64,000 bases of DNA from G963663735 sp963663735 (GCA_963663735.2 CAXXHN010000001.1:1798001-1862000); one strand, 5' to 3'; positions 45,630 to 54,901 are shown, counted from the stretch's first letter. Program-made: numbers and translations. Notes: generated from the letters alone by a model not told the origin.

Positions 45630-45938
45630 TTATCCGATGGAATCAACTCTTACAGCAGTATAAGACTGGCGGTGTCCAGTTTTGCGTCTGTACATCTTGC
45701 GGCGTTTGAACTTGAAAACTATTATTTTGTCGCCTCGCCCCTGAGCCACAATGGTTCCAGATACCTTGACGCCTTTAACCACAGGGGTTCCGATCTGGAT
45801 GTTTTCATCGTTATTTACGAGCAGGACATTTTCCAGGGAAACCTGGTCTCCTGCGTTACCCTTCAGCAACTCCAGGCGGACAATATCCCCAGGGGTTACT
45901 TTGATCTGTTTGCCACCACTATTAATTACTGCGTACAT
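45630..45938 (-). CDS. rplU: Ribosomal protein L21 (bL21)
   Basis: 102 aa. MYAVINSGGKQIKVTPGD and the C-terminal KFKRRKMYRRKTGHRQSYT are the L21 signatures. It binds 23S rRNA. AGAGGTT lies 5 bases upstream of the ATG. First gene of the rplU-rpmA pair; a 25-bp tandem duplication sits just upstream. Confidence 0.97.
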   Translation of the reverse strand: MYAVINSGGKQIKVTPGDIVRLELLKGNAGDQVSLENVLLVNNDENIQIGTPVVKGVKVSGTIVAQGRGDKIIVFKFKRRKMYRRKTGHRQSYTAVRVDSIG

Positions 45939-45965
45939 GAATGAACCTCTTTGGTAAACTATCTA

Positions 45966-46015
45966 ATAACTATCTTATATCAAGCTACTTATAACTGTTT
46001 TATATCAAGCCATTT
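45966..46015. repeat. 25-bp imperfect tandem repeat upstream of rplU
   Basis: Two adjacent copies (45966-45990 and 45991-46015) share ATAACT and TTATATCAAGC. On the minus strand each contains CTTGATATAA, which could supply a -35-like TTGATA. It may be a duplicated promoter or regulator site for the ribosomal protein operon. Confidence 0.45.
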
Positions 46016-46115
46016 CCTGTTTGCAGGAATAGCTCCATTTCCGGGAAAGGTGAATTATACCTATCCATCCTGGTTTATGTCAAAAAAATGACGTTGATAT
46101 TTCTGCCAGTCCGTT

Positions 46116-47567
46116 TTATTTCCTCCAGAAAGACCTGGAGAAAATAACCAGGGCCGTATAGAGTTCCAGCCTTCCAGTCAGCATTCCTGAAATGAGGGCC
46201 CATTTAGCCAAAGCGGGGAGGCCGCTGTAATTATCATAGGCACCGACTTGCCCCAATCCTGGCCCCACGTTAGACATGCAGGTTGTTGTAGCCGAGATAG
46301 CAGTTACGATGTCCACACCCGTTGCAATCAGGATCAGGCTGATAAAAAAGTTGACCACAAAAAATAGGTAAACCAGATTCAACATGCTGTTAATGGTGCT
46401 TTCCGGGACAGCTTTGCCGTCTTTCCATATGGAAAAAACACCTCTTTTTGCCGTTATGCGTCGAAACTCCCTGGTTATAACCCGCCGCAGGAGCACAAAA
46501 CGTGAGACCTTTATCCCGCCCGCAGTTGATCCCGTGCAACCCCCTATGAACATCAGGATCAGGAGGAGAAACTGGGCAAAAGGCACCCAGCTTTCCCAGT
46601 TGGTGGAAGTAAATCCGGTGCAGGTCATTGTTGAGACAACCTGGAACAATGCCATACGGAAGGATTCCTCAACCGAAGAGCTGGAATTAAGAAGAAGCGC
46701 AACAGTAATGCTGACCGTGGCCAGGATGGCTATGCCGAAGTAGGCGATGCTCTCTGAATCCCTGGCAAAAACCTTTATTTCCCGTTTGACCATGAATCGG
46801 TAATGAAGGGCAAAGTTGAGCCCTGAAATAAGCATGAATACAATGATTATGTATTCGATTAATGGGCTGGAGAATGATTCAATGCTCAGTGCTTTTGTTG
46901 AGAACCCCCCGGTAGCCATGGTTGAAAAGGCATGGCAGACCGCGTCAAACCTGGTCATGCCCGCATACCTCAGCGCTAAATATTCGAGGAGGGTGAAAAA
47001 GAAATAAACCTTCCAGAGAGCAGAGGCAGTTTCAGCTATCCGGGGTTTTAACTTTTCAGATTTGGCCCCGGAAGATTCAGCATTGTAGAGAACATTTCCT
47101 CCCGCGCCAATCAGGGGCAGGATGGCGATTCCCAGTACAATAATGCCCATTCCTCCGAGCCAGTGAGTGAGGGCCCTCCAGAAATGCAGACTCAGCGGCA
47201 GGCCTTCAATGTCTGACAGAATTGTGGCCCCAGTAGTGGTAAATCCTGACATAGATTCAAAAAAGGCGTCGGTAAGACCGCTGAAATAAGGCGAAAGCAG
47301 GTAGGGCAGAGTCCCTACCGCAACAGCCACCAGCCAGGCCATGACTACAATCAGTATTCCTTCTTTTTGATTTATTTCATGGGGTCCGGTTTTAAAGTAA
47401 AGTACAACTGATCCTCCCACAGTCAGGCCGACCAGGAGAGAAACAGCCAGGGGCATAATCCCTCCGTCTCCGGTTGCGAGGGCTATGGCCAGCGGAAAAC
47501 TCAGGCTTGCTGAGATGCCGAGGATGATGTAGCCCAGAAGTTTAAAAATTATTGGCCAGTTGATCAC
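46116..47567 (-). CDS. trkH: TrkH-family potassium uptake protein (paralogue 1)
   Basis: 483 aa from GTG 47567, chosen because it yields VINWPIIFKLLGY, matching the start and length of the neighbouring paralogue. The longer frame to 47657 is unsupported. The four membrane-pore-membrane repeats are visible: selectivity regions TTTGATILSD, SHAFSTMATGGFST-like HAFSTMATGGFST, TCTGFTSTNWE and TTTCMSNVGPGLG. It imports K+ or Na+ with the TrkA protein encoded upstream. Separated from paralogue 2 by 327 bp. Confidence 0.9.
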   Translation of the reverse strand: MINWPIIFKLLGYIILGISASLSFPLAIALATGDGGIMPLAVSLLVGLTVGGSVVLYFKTGPHEINQKEGILIVVMAWLVAVAVGTLPYLLSPYFSGLTDAFFESMSGFTTTGATILSDIEGLPLSLHFWRALTHWLGGMGIIVLGIAILPLIGAGGNVLYNAESSGAKSEKLKPRIAETASALWKVYFFFTLLEYLALRYAGMTRFDAVCHAFSTMATGGFSTKALSIESFSSPLIEYIIIVFMLISGLNFALHYRFMVKREIKVFARDSESIAYFGIAILATVSITVALLLNSSSSVEESFRMALFQVVSTMTCTGFTSTNWESWVPFAQFLLLILMFIGGCTGSTAGGIKVSRFVLLRRVITREFRRITAKRGVFSIWKDGKAVPESTINSMLNLVYLFFVVNFFISLILIATGVDIVTAISATTTCMSNVGPGLGQVGAYDNYSGLPALAKWALISGMLTGRLELYTALVIFSRSFWRK

Positions 47568-47894
47568 GCTGTTTTTCGCTTCAGATAATTTCAGTAGTAT
47601 TAATTTATTGATACAAAAGATACAGCTATGCTGATGGTCCCCGGTTTTGGAGATCAATTAACCCTTTTGCCCGAACCATCAGAAAACATGATTTATTGCT
47701 GATTTTTCGGCATGAATTACATCAATTTTATTCTGAAGCTTTCGGGCAGGCAGTTTCAGATAATTTCCGAATTTTTTAATCCTCCGGATGTTGGAAACAC
47801 AATTTTTACCCTTTTTCATTGCCGGCAGGGATTGAGAACAACCATGATAGGCATGGCTGTTGCATTTTTTTATCCAGAGAGTCAAACCCTGTCT
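47568..47894. other. Gap between the two trkH genes
   Basis: 327 bp without a supportable gene. A 68-codon minus-strand frame (47679-47885) has no family character. Paralogue 1 may have its own promoter here; none is obvious. Confidence 0.45.
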
Positions 47895-49346
47895 TCATTT
47901 TCTCCAGAAAGATCTTGAGAAAACAACCAGTGCCGTATAAAACTCCAGCCTTCCGGCCAGCATGCAGAAACTGAGAGCCCATTTGGATAGTGAGGGAAGA
48001 TGTCCGTAATGTTCAGAGGCACCCACATCACCGAATCCAGGCCCGATATTGAACATGCTTGCGGAAACCGCGCTTACCGCAGTGAGGATATCGACGCCTG
48101 TGGCGGTTAATACCAGGCAGGCGGAAAAATTAACAATGAAAGCCAGGTAAACCAGGTTGAGCAGGCTGGATATGGTGCTTTCCGGGACCGCCCGGCCATC
48201 CTTCCATACTGAAAAAACACCCCGTCTCTCAGTCAGGCGCCGGAACTCCCGGGCGATTACCTGCCGGAGCAGCATAATTCGTGAAACCTTCATGCCTCCG
48301 GCTGTTGAGCCTGTACACCCTCCAACAAACATCAGGGCTAACAGGACAAACTGGGTAAATGGAGTCCAGATTTCAAAATCAGTCGATGCGAACCCGGTTG
48401 TGGTCATTATTGATACCACCTGAAACAGGGCTAGTCGAAAAGAGTCATTCCCCGAATAATCCATATTGAAAAAGAGAGAGACTCCTACTCCGGCAGTTGC
48501 GATCAGCACGATAACGACATAAGAAATGCTTTCCGAATCACCAAAGAAAACCTTTGTGTCACGTTTCACCAGGAAGCGGTAGTGAAGAGTGAAATTCATC
48601 CCTGCGATAAGCATGAAGATGATAATGATGTATTCTATTAACGGACTGGCGAAGGCCTCAATGCTAGCGGTTCTGGTGGAGAATCCTCCTGTTGCCATTG
48701 TCGCGAAAGAATGGCAGATTGAGTCAAAGGGGGTCATCCCGGCAAACCTAAGCGCAATATATTCAAGGAGGGTGAAACCAGCATAAATTTTCCAGAGAGC
48801 CGTGGCGGTTTCGGCGATCCTGGGTGTGAGCTTTTCTGACCTCGCGCCTGAAAACTCCGCTCTGTACAGGGCTGTCCCTCCAGCACCCAGCAGCGGGAGA
48901 ATGGCAATTCCCAGTACAATAATACCCATTCCACCCAGCCAGTGGGTAAGGGCCCGCCAGAAAAGCAGGCTCTGCGGTAATCCCTCTATGTCACTCAGTA
49001 TGGTTGCGCCGGTGGTGGTATAGCCTGACATCGATTCGAAAAATGCGTCGGTGAATCCACTGAAATATGGGGAAAACCAGTAGGGAAGGGCTCCCACTAC
49101 AACCGCAGCCAGCCATGCCAGGCCCACTAAAAGCACCCCCTCTTTTCGGGTTATTTCATGAGGTCCCGGGCGCATGGTTAATATTGCCATTCCTCCCACA
49201 ATTATCCCGGTCAGAAAAGACATCAGCAGGGGAGCAGTGCCTTCGTCTCCTGATGAAATGGCGATAATCAGCGGGAATATCAGGCACATCGAAATGCCCA
49301 GAATGGTATACCCCAGAAGTTTTAGTATGGTAGGCCAGTTGATCAC
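47895..49346 (-). CDS. trkH: TrkH-family potassium uptake protein (paralogue 2)
   Basis: 483 aa from GTG 49346, 34 bp after the trkA stop. Same architecture as paralogue 1, with pore segments TTTGATILSD, HSFATMATGGFST, TTTGFASTDFE and SASMFNIGPGFG, and the same C-terminal SRSFWRK. The two paralogues are highly alike along their length, indicating a lineage-specific tandem duplication. The third and fourth pore segments differ the most, which might change ion preference. Confidence 0.92.
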   Translation of the reverse strand: MINWPTILKLLGYTILGISMCLIFPLIIAISSGDEGTAPLLMSFLTGIIVGGMAILTMRPGPHEITRKEGVLLVGLAWLAAVVVGALPYWFSPYFSGFTDAFFESMSGYTTTGATILSDIEGLPQSLLFWRALTHWLGGMGIIVLGIAILPLLGAGGTALYRAEFSGARSEKLTPRIAETATALWKIYAGFTLLEYIALRFAGMTPFDSICHSFATMATGGFSTRTASIEAFASPLIEYIIIIFMLIAGMNFTLHYRFLVKRDTKVFFGDSESISYVVIVLIATAGVGVSLFFNMDYSGNDSFRLALFQVVSIMTTTGFASTDFEIWTPFTQFVLLALMFVGGCTGSTAGGMKVSRIMLLRQVIAREFRRLTERRGVFSVWKDGRAVPESTISSLLNLVYLAFIVNFSACLVLTATGVDILTAVSAVSASMFNIGPGFGDVGASEHYGHLPSLSKWALSFCMLAGRLEFYTALVVFSRSFWRK

Positions 49347-49380
49347 TATTCTTTACAACTCAATGATTGACTACGTGAGA

Positions 49381-50736
49381 TTAATAGATAAACGCCTTTT
49401 CAAGCTTCGATACCACTGTTTCCAGGCAGAAGAAAATCACCCTGTCATCAAGACTGATAAGAGCGTCTCCCCTGGGGATGATAACTTCCCCGGTAGGCCT
49501 GACGATTGCCCCCACCAAAGCCCCCCTGGGGAAATTGATCTCAGACAGTTTTTTACCCAGGTATTTAGAGCCAGGAGTGGCCAGAAGTTCAATTGCTTCG
49601 GCCTCTTCTTCCCTGAAGGTGGTTACAGAGACTACACTGCCTTTCCTTATGAACTGCAGGATCTGGTCAACCACTACCAGTCGAGTGCTGAAAGTGGAGT
49701 TGATTCCAAGGAGCTGCGCCATCGGCAGGAAATCAATCCTGTTAACCCTGGCAATTGATTTGCGCACACCCATACGTTTGGCCAGGAGGCTGGCTATAAT
49801 ATTTTTCTCATCATCATTAGTCAGGGCCAGGTAGGCATCAGTGCCTTTGATATTTTCTTCCATCAGCAGCTTCTGGTCGGTCCCATCGCCATGAACAACT
49901 ATTGAGTGTTTGACAATAGTTGAAATCTTTTCACAGCGTTCCAGCTGTTCCTCGAAGAGTTTAACCTGGACACCCATGTCTTCCAACCTGATAGCTGCTT
50001 CGATACCCAGCTGTTGACCTCCCAGGATAAAAGCTCTCTTGATTCTGCCTGTGCTGGGCACACCGAAAAATTCCAGTGCCGCGGTAAGTTCAGATTTCCT
50101 GACCACTACATAAAAATGGTCACCAGCAGTCAAATAGTCATTTCCGGTAGGAATGATTACCCGCCTCTGCCTGAAAATCATGGCCGCCAGGAAGTCAACT
50201 GGAGGTTCATTATCGTCGAGTTCTCGGATGCGTTTTCCCACCAGCCAGCTTCCCGATTCAATCGTAAGTCCGAAAAGCGTAACCAGTCCGTCGGAAAACT
50301 GCATGATATCAGAAACGCCGGGAATGCCTACCACTTCCATAATCCTGTCAACTGCCACGCTGTCAGGGTGGATTACCAGGTCGATGCCCAGCAGTTTGCT
50401 GCTGCAGACAGACCTCCATTTTTCCACTTCATGGGTTCGCAGGCGGGCTACTTTCACCCCGATATTGGAATAGGCCTGGGCAATCAGGCAGGCCAGGATA
50501 TTTGTTTCGTCACTGCTGGTGACGGCTATCATCATGTCAGCCGTTACCAGGCCTGCTGACTGCAGGGTCGATATGCTGGACGCGTCACCCTGGATTATCT
50601 TGGCGTCAAGGTTGTCCTGCAGGATGTCGCAGCGCTTCTGATCGTTCTCAACAATGATGACTTCGTTTTTTCCCTGGATCAGGCGCTGGGCCACAAGAGA
50701 TCCAACCGCTCCCCCACCGATTATTATGATCTTCAT
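49381..50736 (-). CDS. trkA: TrkA potassium uptake regulator
   Basis: 451 aa with two tandem RCK units. Each has a Rossmann NAD-binding part (IIIGGGAVGSLVAQRL and, less perfectly, FILGGQQLGIEAAIRL) and a TrkA-C part (GLTIESGSWLVGKRI and LATPGSKYLGKKLSEI). It gates the TrkH channel in response to nucleotides. It is the first gene of the trkA-trkH operon on the minus strand. Confidence 0.95.
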   Translation of the reverse strand: MKIIIIGGGAVGSLVAQRLIQGKNEVIIVENDQKRCDILQDNLDAKIIQGDASSISTLQSAGLVTADMMIAVTSSDETNILACLIAQAYSNIGVKVARLRTHEVEKWRSVCSSKLLGIDLVIHPDSVAVDRIMEVVGIPGVSDIMQFSDGLVTLFGLTIESGSWLVGKRIRELDDNEPPVDFLAAMIFRQRRVIIPTGNDYLTAGDHFYVVVRKSELTAALEFFGVPSTGRIKRAFILGGQQLGIEAAIRLEDMGVQVKLFEEQLERCEKISTIVKHSIVVHGDGTDQKLLMEENIKGTDAYLALTNDDEKNIIASLLAKRMGVRKSIARVNRIDFLPMAQLLGINSTFSTRLVVVDQILQFIRKGSVVSVTTFREEEAEAIELLATPGSKYLGKKLSEINFPRGALVGAIVRPTGEVIIPRGDALISLDDRVIFFCLETVVSKLEKAFIY

Positions 50737-51309
50737 TTCTATACTCTCTGTGAGAAGTGGGGATCTGAATCTGCAAGATCAGATGCCCCATGTAATCCCG
50801 TGCAATTATAAACTCTGTGAATAGTACAGATTAAGATTTTTTTCATTATCACAGGTTGACAAGCTGTGGCTGTTTTAACCCTCGGGAGTTTTATTAAAAA
50901 TCGGAATATGAAACTCTCCTGCCCCCTAAAAAATTCTGGCAGCCATCGCAACTTTTCTTTTGTGTATCCGGGCTGCCGAAGCCCACAGGCTTAAATTTAT
51001 TAAGCCTTAAGTATCACATAATGTTTTAAGCTTAGTCTAGCTTGTTTAAAAACATGCATTTCAGGAAACGTAACTATAGTGGAACGTAAGATTGGAAAAT
51101 TGTATATAATTTAAATAAATATGCAGGTGTTTGGAAGGCTCATTATATGACCTTCACCTGTCGGATGGGAACAACTGTTATCCTTGGATTAAGATACACT
51201 CCGAATAAGTATTCTTAATATTTTATGGCCCCTATGAATCGTTGGGCCTGACTGGGTCGGAAAAAGAGGGTCAGTTTCCTGGCATTTTTGAAGGAAGGAA
51301 TCATTTTAT
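50737..51309. other. Divergent intergenic region between trkA and citrate synthase
   Basis: 573 bp without a gene. It contains a 5-bp hairpin GGGCT/AGCCC (50970-50984) and an 8-bp perfect hairpin AGGCTTAA/TTAAGCCT with loop ATTTA (50987-51007), neither followed by a T-run. A TATAAT-like -10 box lies at 51105-51110, about 200 bp before citrate synthase, with no good -35. A structured leader or a small RNA is possible but not shown. Confidence 0.4.
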
Positions 51310-52584
51310 ATGGCAAAAGATACACTTACAGTAATAGATAACAGAAATTCTCGCCAGTATGAGATTCCAATTGATCATGGCACTATCAGGACCAGTGATC
51401 TCAGGAAGATAAAAATTTCGGAAGAAGATTTCGGGCTTATGGGATATGACCCGGGTTATATGAACACCGCGAGCTGCAAAAGCAGGATAACCTATATTGA
51501 CGGAGAAAAAGGAATATTGCGCTACCGGGGATACCCGATAGAGCAACTGGCTGAGAAGAAGAGTTTTCCGGATGTGGCCTACCTCCTGTTTTTTGGTGAA
51601 CTTCCTGATGAAAAGCAAAGCAGGGATTGGGACCAGCTGATCCGAAGCCGTTATCATGTACCTGAAGAAATCAGCAGGATGATATCAATTTTTCCCAGAG
51701 ATGCCCATCCCATGGGGATGATGGCGTCGGCGGTGGCCGCTTTGTCCTCAATTTATGAGGATTCCCGGGATGTCAGCAACCAGGAGAACCGGAGAATGCA
51801 GGCAGTCCGCCTGATTGCCCAGATGCCGGTGGTTGCCGCCATGGTTTACCGCAGGATTTCCGGGCTTCCCGCAGTACCTCCAGATGAAAACCTGTCCTAC
51901 AGCAGGAATTTTTTGCACATGATGTTTGACGGGAATGGATCTTCTGACTCCTCCATACAGCTCCTGGAGCGGGTAATGGATGCCCTGTTTATACTGCATG
52001 GCGACCATGAACAGAATTGCAGTACCACCACGGTCCGGGGAGTGGGAAGCGCCAATACCGATCCTTACCTGGCTGTGTCTTCGGGGATTGCCGCACTCAG
52101 TGGTCCTTTGCATGGAGGCGCCAACGAGTCTGTCTTGAAAATGCTGCACGAAATAGGTTCTTCTGAGAATATCAGGGAAAGGGTATCCCTGGCCAGGAGC
52201 GGGGAATCGCGCCTTATGGGATTCGGCCATCGGGTCTATAAGAACTATGACCCCAGGGCCAGGATTATCAAGGAACTGGCTCACCAGATTTTTTCTTCCA
52301 TTGGCACCAGTGAACTGCTGGATATAGCCCTGGAACTGGAAAAAATTATTCTCGAAGACGATTATTTTGTCAGCCGTAAACTTTATCCCAATGTCGATTT
52401 CTATTCAGGATTGATTTATGAAGCTCTTGGTTTCCCATCCAATTTTTTCACCGTCCTGTTTGTTATCGGCCGGATTCCGGGATGGGTTTCTCAGTGGGAA
52501 GAAATGGTACTGGATAGTGAACAGAAAATAGCCAGGCCCAGGCAGATTTACCTCGGTCACGATCATCGGGACGTAACGGATTGA
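51310..52584 (+). CDS. gltA: Citrate synthase
   Basis: 424 aa, length of the type II (GltA-like) enzyme, with an N-terminal beta domain (residues 1-60). Catalytic signatures: ILHGDHEQNCSTTTVR, SGPLHGGANE (His) and GFGHRVYKNYDPRA (His), then NVDFYSG with the catalytic Asp. It condenses acetyl-CoA and oxaloacetate. AAGGAAGGAA lies 12 bases before the ATG. The stop codon falls in a degenerate 7-bp-period repeat followed by a strong hairpin. Confidence 0.95.
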   Translation: MAKDTLTVIDNRNSRQYEIPIDHGTIRTSDLRKIKISEEDFGLMGYDPGYMNTASCKSRITYIDGEKGILRYRGYPIEQLAEKKSFPDVAYLLFFGELPDEKQSRDWDQLIRSRYHVPEEISRMISIFPRDAHPMGMMASAVAALSSIYEDSRDVSNQENRRMQAVRLIAQMPVVAAMVYRRISGLPAVPPDENLSYSRNFLHMMFDGNGSSDSSIQLLERVMDALFILHGDHEQNCSTTTVRGVGSANTDPYLAVSSGIAALSGPLHGGANESVLKMLHEIGSSENIRERVSLARSGESRLMGFGHRVYKNYDPRARIIKELAHQIFSSIGTSELLDIALELEKIILEDDYFVSRKLYPNVDFYSGLIYEALGFPSNFFTVLFVIGRIPGWVSQWEEMVLDSEQKIARPRQIYLGHDHRDVTD

Positions 52585-52631
52585 TTACTCGGGATTGACG
52601 AATGAAGGTTGCGGGTTTGCGACCCGCAACC
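52579..52631. repeat. Degenerate heptamers and hairpin at the citrate synthase stop codon
   Basis: Units GATTGAT (52579) and GATTGAC (52593) are in 7-bp phase across the TGA stop (52582-52584). A 10-bp perfect hairpin follows: GGTTGCGGGT (52607-52616) with ACCCGCAACC (52622-52631), loop TTGCG. It resembles the GCGGGT/ACCCGC hairpin at 16840. No T-run follows, so it is more REP-like than terminator-like, although it could stop transcription. Confidence 0.5.
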
Positions 52632-52656
52632 AATTCAGGACTCAGGGCGGATTGTT

Positions 52657-53601
52657 TCAGTCGGCAGGAGGTTTAATTTCTTCCAGCTGACGGCTTATTT
52701 CTTTCCGTATATCCTTCCGGTCAATGGTCCAGAAATCAGGATTGAACTCCAGGCCGCGGTCCGCGGCAACCCGATCCACAAAGCTCAGTCCCAGGGGGCC
52801 ATGATATTTTTCTTCTGTCTTGAACACCGGGTCCTCCAGTGCCTTTTCAGGAGAGACGAAGCTGTAACCACGTTTTTCAAGTGCATCCAACAGGTCGGGA
52901 AGGAACCGGGCCGTGGCAACTCCCAGGTTAAGCCTTATTACCTGGGTGATTTCCTGGTTGAAGACTTGCATGGCCTGTCTTTCGGCATAGTCCATGCATT
53001 TGATCATATATTCCATGTACATGGCCCGGAGAATACTGATCGCCTCCTCATTATCAACATAATCCCGGAATACCCAGTTGAATTCCCAGTCAGAGGGAAT
53101 TACGGTCGCAGGAAAAACAACATAACCGCTCTTGAAGAGGATGGATGAGATCTGGATTCTCTTACCCTCCGTGTTTCCGTAATGCATGGAGGGGAACCTG
53201 AGATAACGGAAATTGTTTCCCGTGGACCGTGAAGCTCTCAAGATACTTTTCTGTCCGTCTGCCACATGTTCCAGAAACTCCCTGGTAGTTAGTTCATTGT
53301 AGTCAACATAGGAAAAAGTATTGTTGCCCAGGAGGTGTCCTTTATCGACCCAGTCAAGCAGGATAACCCCGCTGGTAGGTGTATCTGTGAGTTTTTCCTC
53401 CTGGACAAAACCTATGGTCTGGATTTTCCGCTTTTCCAGTTCATTGAGTACCAGGGTGCTTAACTCCCTGGGGGTCCAGTAGACCAGGGGCTTCATGTAA
53501 GGCAGCCGTTCAAAAGTCAGGCAGATATTACCCGCATGCAGGCTTAGTGAGAAAAAAAATAAGGAAGCCAATAATACTGGTACTGGTTTTAATATTTTCA
53601 T
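52657..53601 (-). CDS. Polysaccharide-deacetylase-fold protein with altered metal site
   Basis: 314 aa with a signal peptide (LLASLFFFSLSLHAG). The NodB-type layout is visible: strand one ICLTFERLP, LLGNNTFSYVDYNEL in place of the usual GNHT(W/F)SHxDL motif, and FRYLRFPSMHYG for the FRPP-like motif. Active family members have TFDD and two histidine metal ligands. Here the Asp is Glu-Arg and both histidines are Asn and Tyr. It may be an inactive, carbohydrate-binding relative, or use a different chemistry. The rest (GYSFVSPEKALEDPVF) follows the family to the end. Confidence 0.75.
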   Translation of the reverse strand: MKILKPVPVLLASLFFFSLSLHAGNICLTFERLPYMKPLVYWTPRELSTLVLNELEKRKIQTIGFVQEEKLTDTPTSGVILLDWVDKGHLLGNNTFSYVDYNELTTREFLEHVADGQKSILRASRSTGNNFRYLRFPSMHYGNTEGKRIQISSILFKSGYVVFPATVIPSDWEFNWVFRDYVDNEEAISILRAMYMEYMIKCMDYAERQAMQVFNQEITQVIRLNLGVATARFLPDLLDALEKRGYSFVSPEKALEDPVFKTEEKYHGPLGLSFVDRVAADRGLEFNPDFWTIDRKDIRKEISRQLEEIKPPAD

Positions 53602-53995
53602 ACTCTTCCGGCCGCCTGCTTTTTCCGGTTAACCTTGATTTTTTAAAAAAATGATTAACAAGGGGGTTATATTAGGAAATTACTTAGAGTAAGATAATTA
53701 CTGTTCAGAAATTGTTCAAACTCTTTGCCGAAGCAGTATGAATATATCATTTTTATCTGTCGGGAATGAAAAGAGATAACAGCCTGCTGACATTACTGCT
53801 TCACCTGCGGTGTTTGGACCCTTGGGAGGAACCCGGCAATAAAATATTCGGGGAGTTCCGGTTTGCGTTCCCCTGGAGCGTGGGGAGTGTTTAAAGGAAA
53901 AGTGAAGAAGATTTTTTAAAATGTATCCTGTGCCGACTGGGGAACCAGACTGAAACATTCACAGGTTAAGTTAAATCTTTTAAGGGGTTTTCATT
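53602..53995. other. Intergenic gap between divergent genes
   Basis: 394 bp, AT-rich near the deacetylase-like gene. No convincing gene; an 80-codon minus-strand frame lacks a ribosome binding site and family features. Promoters for both divergent genes are expected here. Confidence 0.4.
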
Positions 53996-54487
53996 ATGCA
54001 GAACAGAGTACTTTTTACCATCTTATGTATTTGTTTGTTTTCAATGTGCTTTGCCACTGTTCTGGGCCAGGGAGCTACCATGGGCAGCCCGGTTGTCCGG
54101 ATAGTTGAGGGTGAAGTTTTAATCAGTGTGAGGGTGGAGAACTTCAATCCTGGAGATAAATACCGGGTCGGCATTGGCATTGTCGGGGAAACCCCCCTGC
54201 CAGCCGAAATGATATTTACCAAGGGAGGGGCTCCTGTCGGAGAAGTTACCGAATTCACCCAGGGATTTACCGCTCATTGGTGGAACGTTGAACAGATCAT
54301 ATGCAAAGGGATTGAACTCAGCGGCGATATGCTTCCCGCGGAAGGAGTGGAAGGGTCCCTCCAGATAACCATTCCCAAGACAAGCCTGGATAATACGGCG
54401 AGCGTATACATATTTGTGTCAAAGGATTACGGCTCTGATACCTGGTATCTTGAAGACGGGTCGGAGCTGGATAAATCTTTCTGGTAG
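53996..54487 (+). CDS. Small secreted protein of unknown function
   Basis: 163 aa with a signal peptide (LFTILCICLFSMCFATVLGQG, cleaved near LGQ-GA; shown in parts as LFTILCICLF and CFATVLG). The mature 135-residue part looks all-beta: VVRIVEGEVLISVRVENFNPG and LQITIPKTSLDNTASVYIFVS are alternating hydrophobic strands. Two cysteines, Cys in EQIICKG and none other obvious in the mature part, so no disulfide pair is evident. AAGGGG lies just upstream. A strong terminator follows. I do not recognise the family. Confidence 0.65.
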   Translation: MQNRVLFTILCICLFSMCFATVLGQGATMGSPVVRIVEGEVLISVRVENFNPGDKYRVGIGIVGETPLPAEMIFTKGGAPVGEVTEFTQGFTAHWWNVEQIICKGIELSGDMLPAEGVEGSLQITIPKTSLDNTASVYIFVSKDYGSDTWYLEDGSELDKSFW

Positions 54488-54545
54488 AAAGAAACCTGTT
54501 GCATGCCTGGGTGGAATTCAATCGGCTCAGGGGAACAGCTATACT

Positions 54546-54586
54546 CAAAAAGAGGCGGTTGCATTGACGCGGCCGCCTCTTTTTTT
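54546..54586. terminator. Strong bidirectional Rho-independent terminator
   Basis: AGAGGCGG (54551-54558) pairs with CCGCCTCT (54573-54580), with A residues before and seven T residues (54580-54586) after. It serves the small secreted gene and could also work in the opposite direction. Confidence 0.85.
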
Positions 54587-54605
54587 AAATGCCTGCATTC
54601 CTAGT

Positions 54606-54628
54606 GTAGCTGGAGCCGCCAGCTCCAG
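54606..54628 (+). repeat. GTAG-headed REP hairpin
   Basis: GTAG (54606-54609) followed by CTGGAGC (54610-54616) and GCTCCAG (54622-54628) around a CGCCA loop. Same family as the REPs around the RAYT gene at 61 kb, 6 kb away. Confidence 0.75.
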
Positions 54629-54664
54629 ACTGTAAACTATCTCTTGAATCCCCGCACCCGGGCC

Positions 54665-54746
54665 TGCCTCCAGATGAACAGCCCTGTGTGGAACGCCAAT
54701 CTCCTGATTGGCCTTTAAACTAACACCGCCGGCAGGCGCCAACAAT
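54665..54746. repeat. 82-bp dispersed two-hairpin element, copy 1
   Basis: Aligns without gaps to 58198-58279. Hairpin one: GCCAATC (54695-54701) with GATTGGC (54706-54712), loop TCCT. Hairpin two: CGCC/GGCG (54727-54738). The other copy has GG/CC where this has AA/TT in the first stem, so pairing is preserved. Confidence 0.7.
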
Positions 54747-54854
54747 AAACCCGGTCCAAAAGGCCTGGTAGAAACCCGCCAACATTCGGAGCGTCACCGG
54801 TGCGACACAAAGAGGAAAGAAGCGCGACCCGCCCCTGCGCAACCTGCTGCAACC

Positions 54855-54893
54855 AAAGAGAGGGCGGAAAACGTAAATTTCCGCCCTCTCTTT
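54855..54893. terminator. Long perfect hairpin, probable terminator of the CsgG-like gene
   Basis: A 16-bp perfect inverted repeat: AAAGAGAGGGCGGAAA (54855-54870) and its complement (54878-54893), with a 7-base loop. It lies 80 bp past the stop of the minus-strand gene. Only three T residues end the stem in either direction. Confidence 0.6.
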
Positions 54894-54901
54894 AAGAATC
54901 G

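Noticed and set aside
47679..47885. A 68-codon minus-strand frame between the two trkH genes
   Set aside because: Composition and lack of a start signal suggest chance; nothing supports translation.
50941..51007. Possible c-di-GMP (GEMM) riboswitch before citrate synthase, suggested by GGGCTGCCGAAGCCC
   Set aside because: The conserved upstream GEMM core (CGCAAAGCC-type) is absent, so only two plain hairpins remain.
53716..53958. An 80-codon minus-strand frame in the gap before the small secreted gene
   Set aside because: No ribosome binding site and no recognisable domain.
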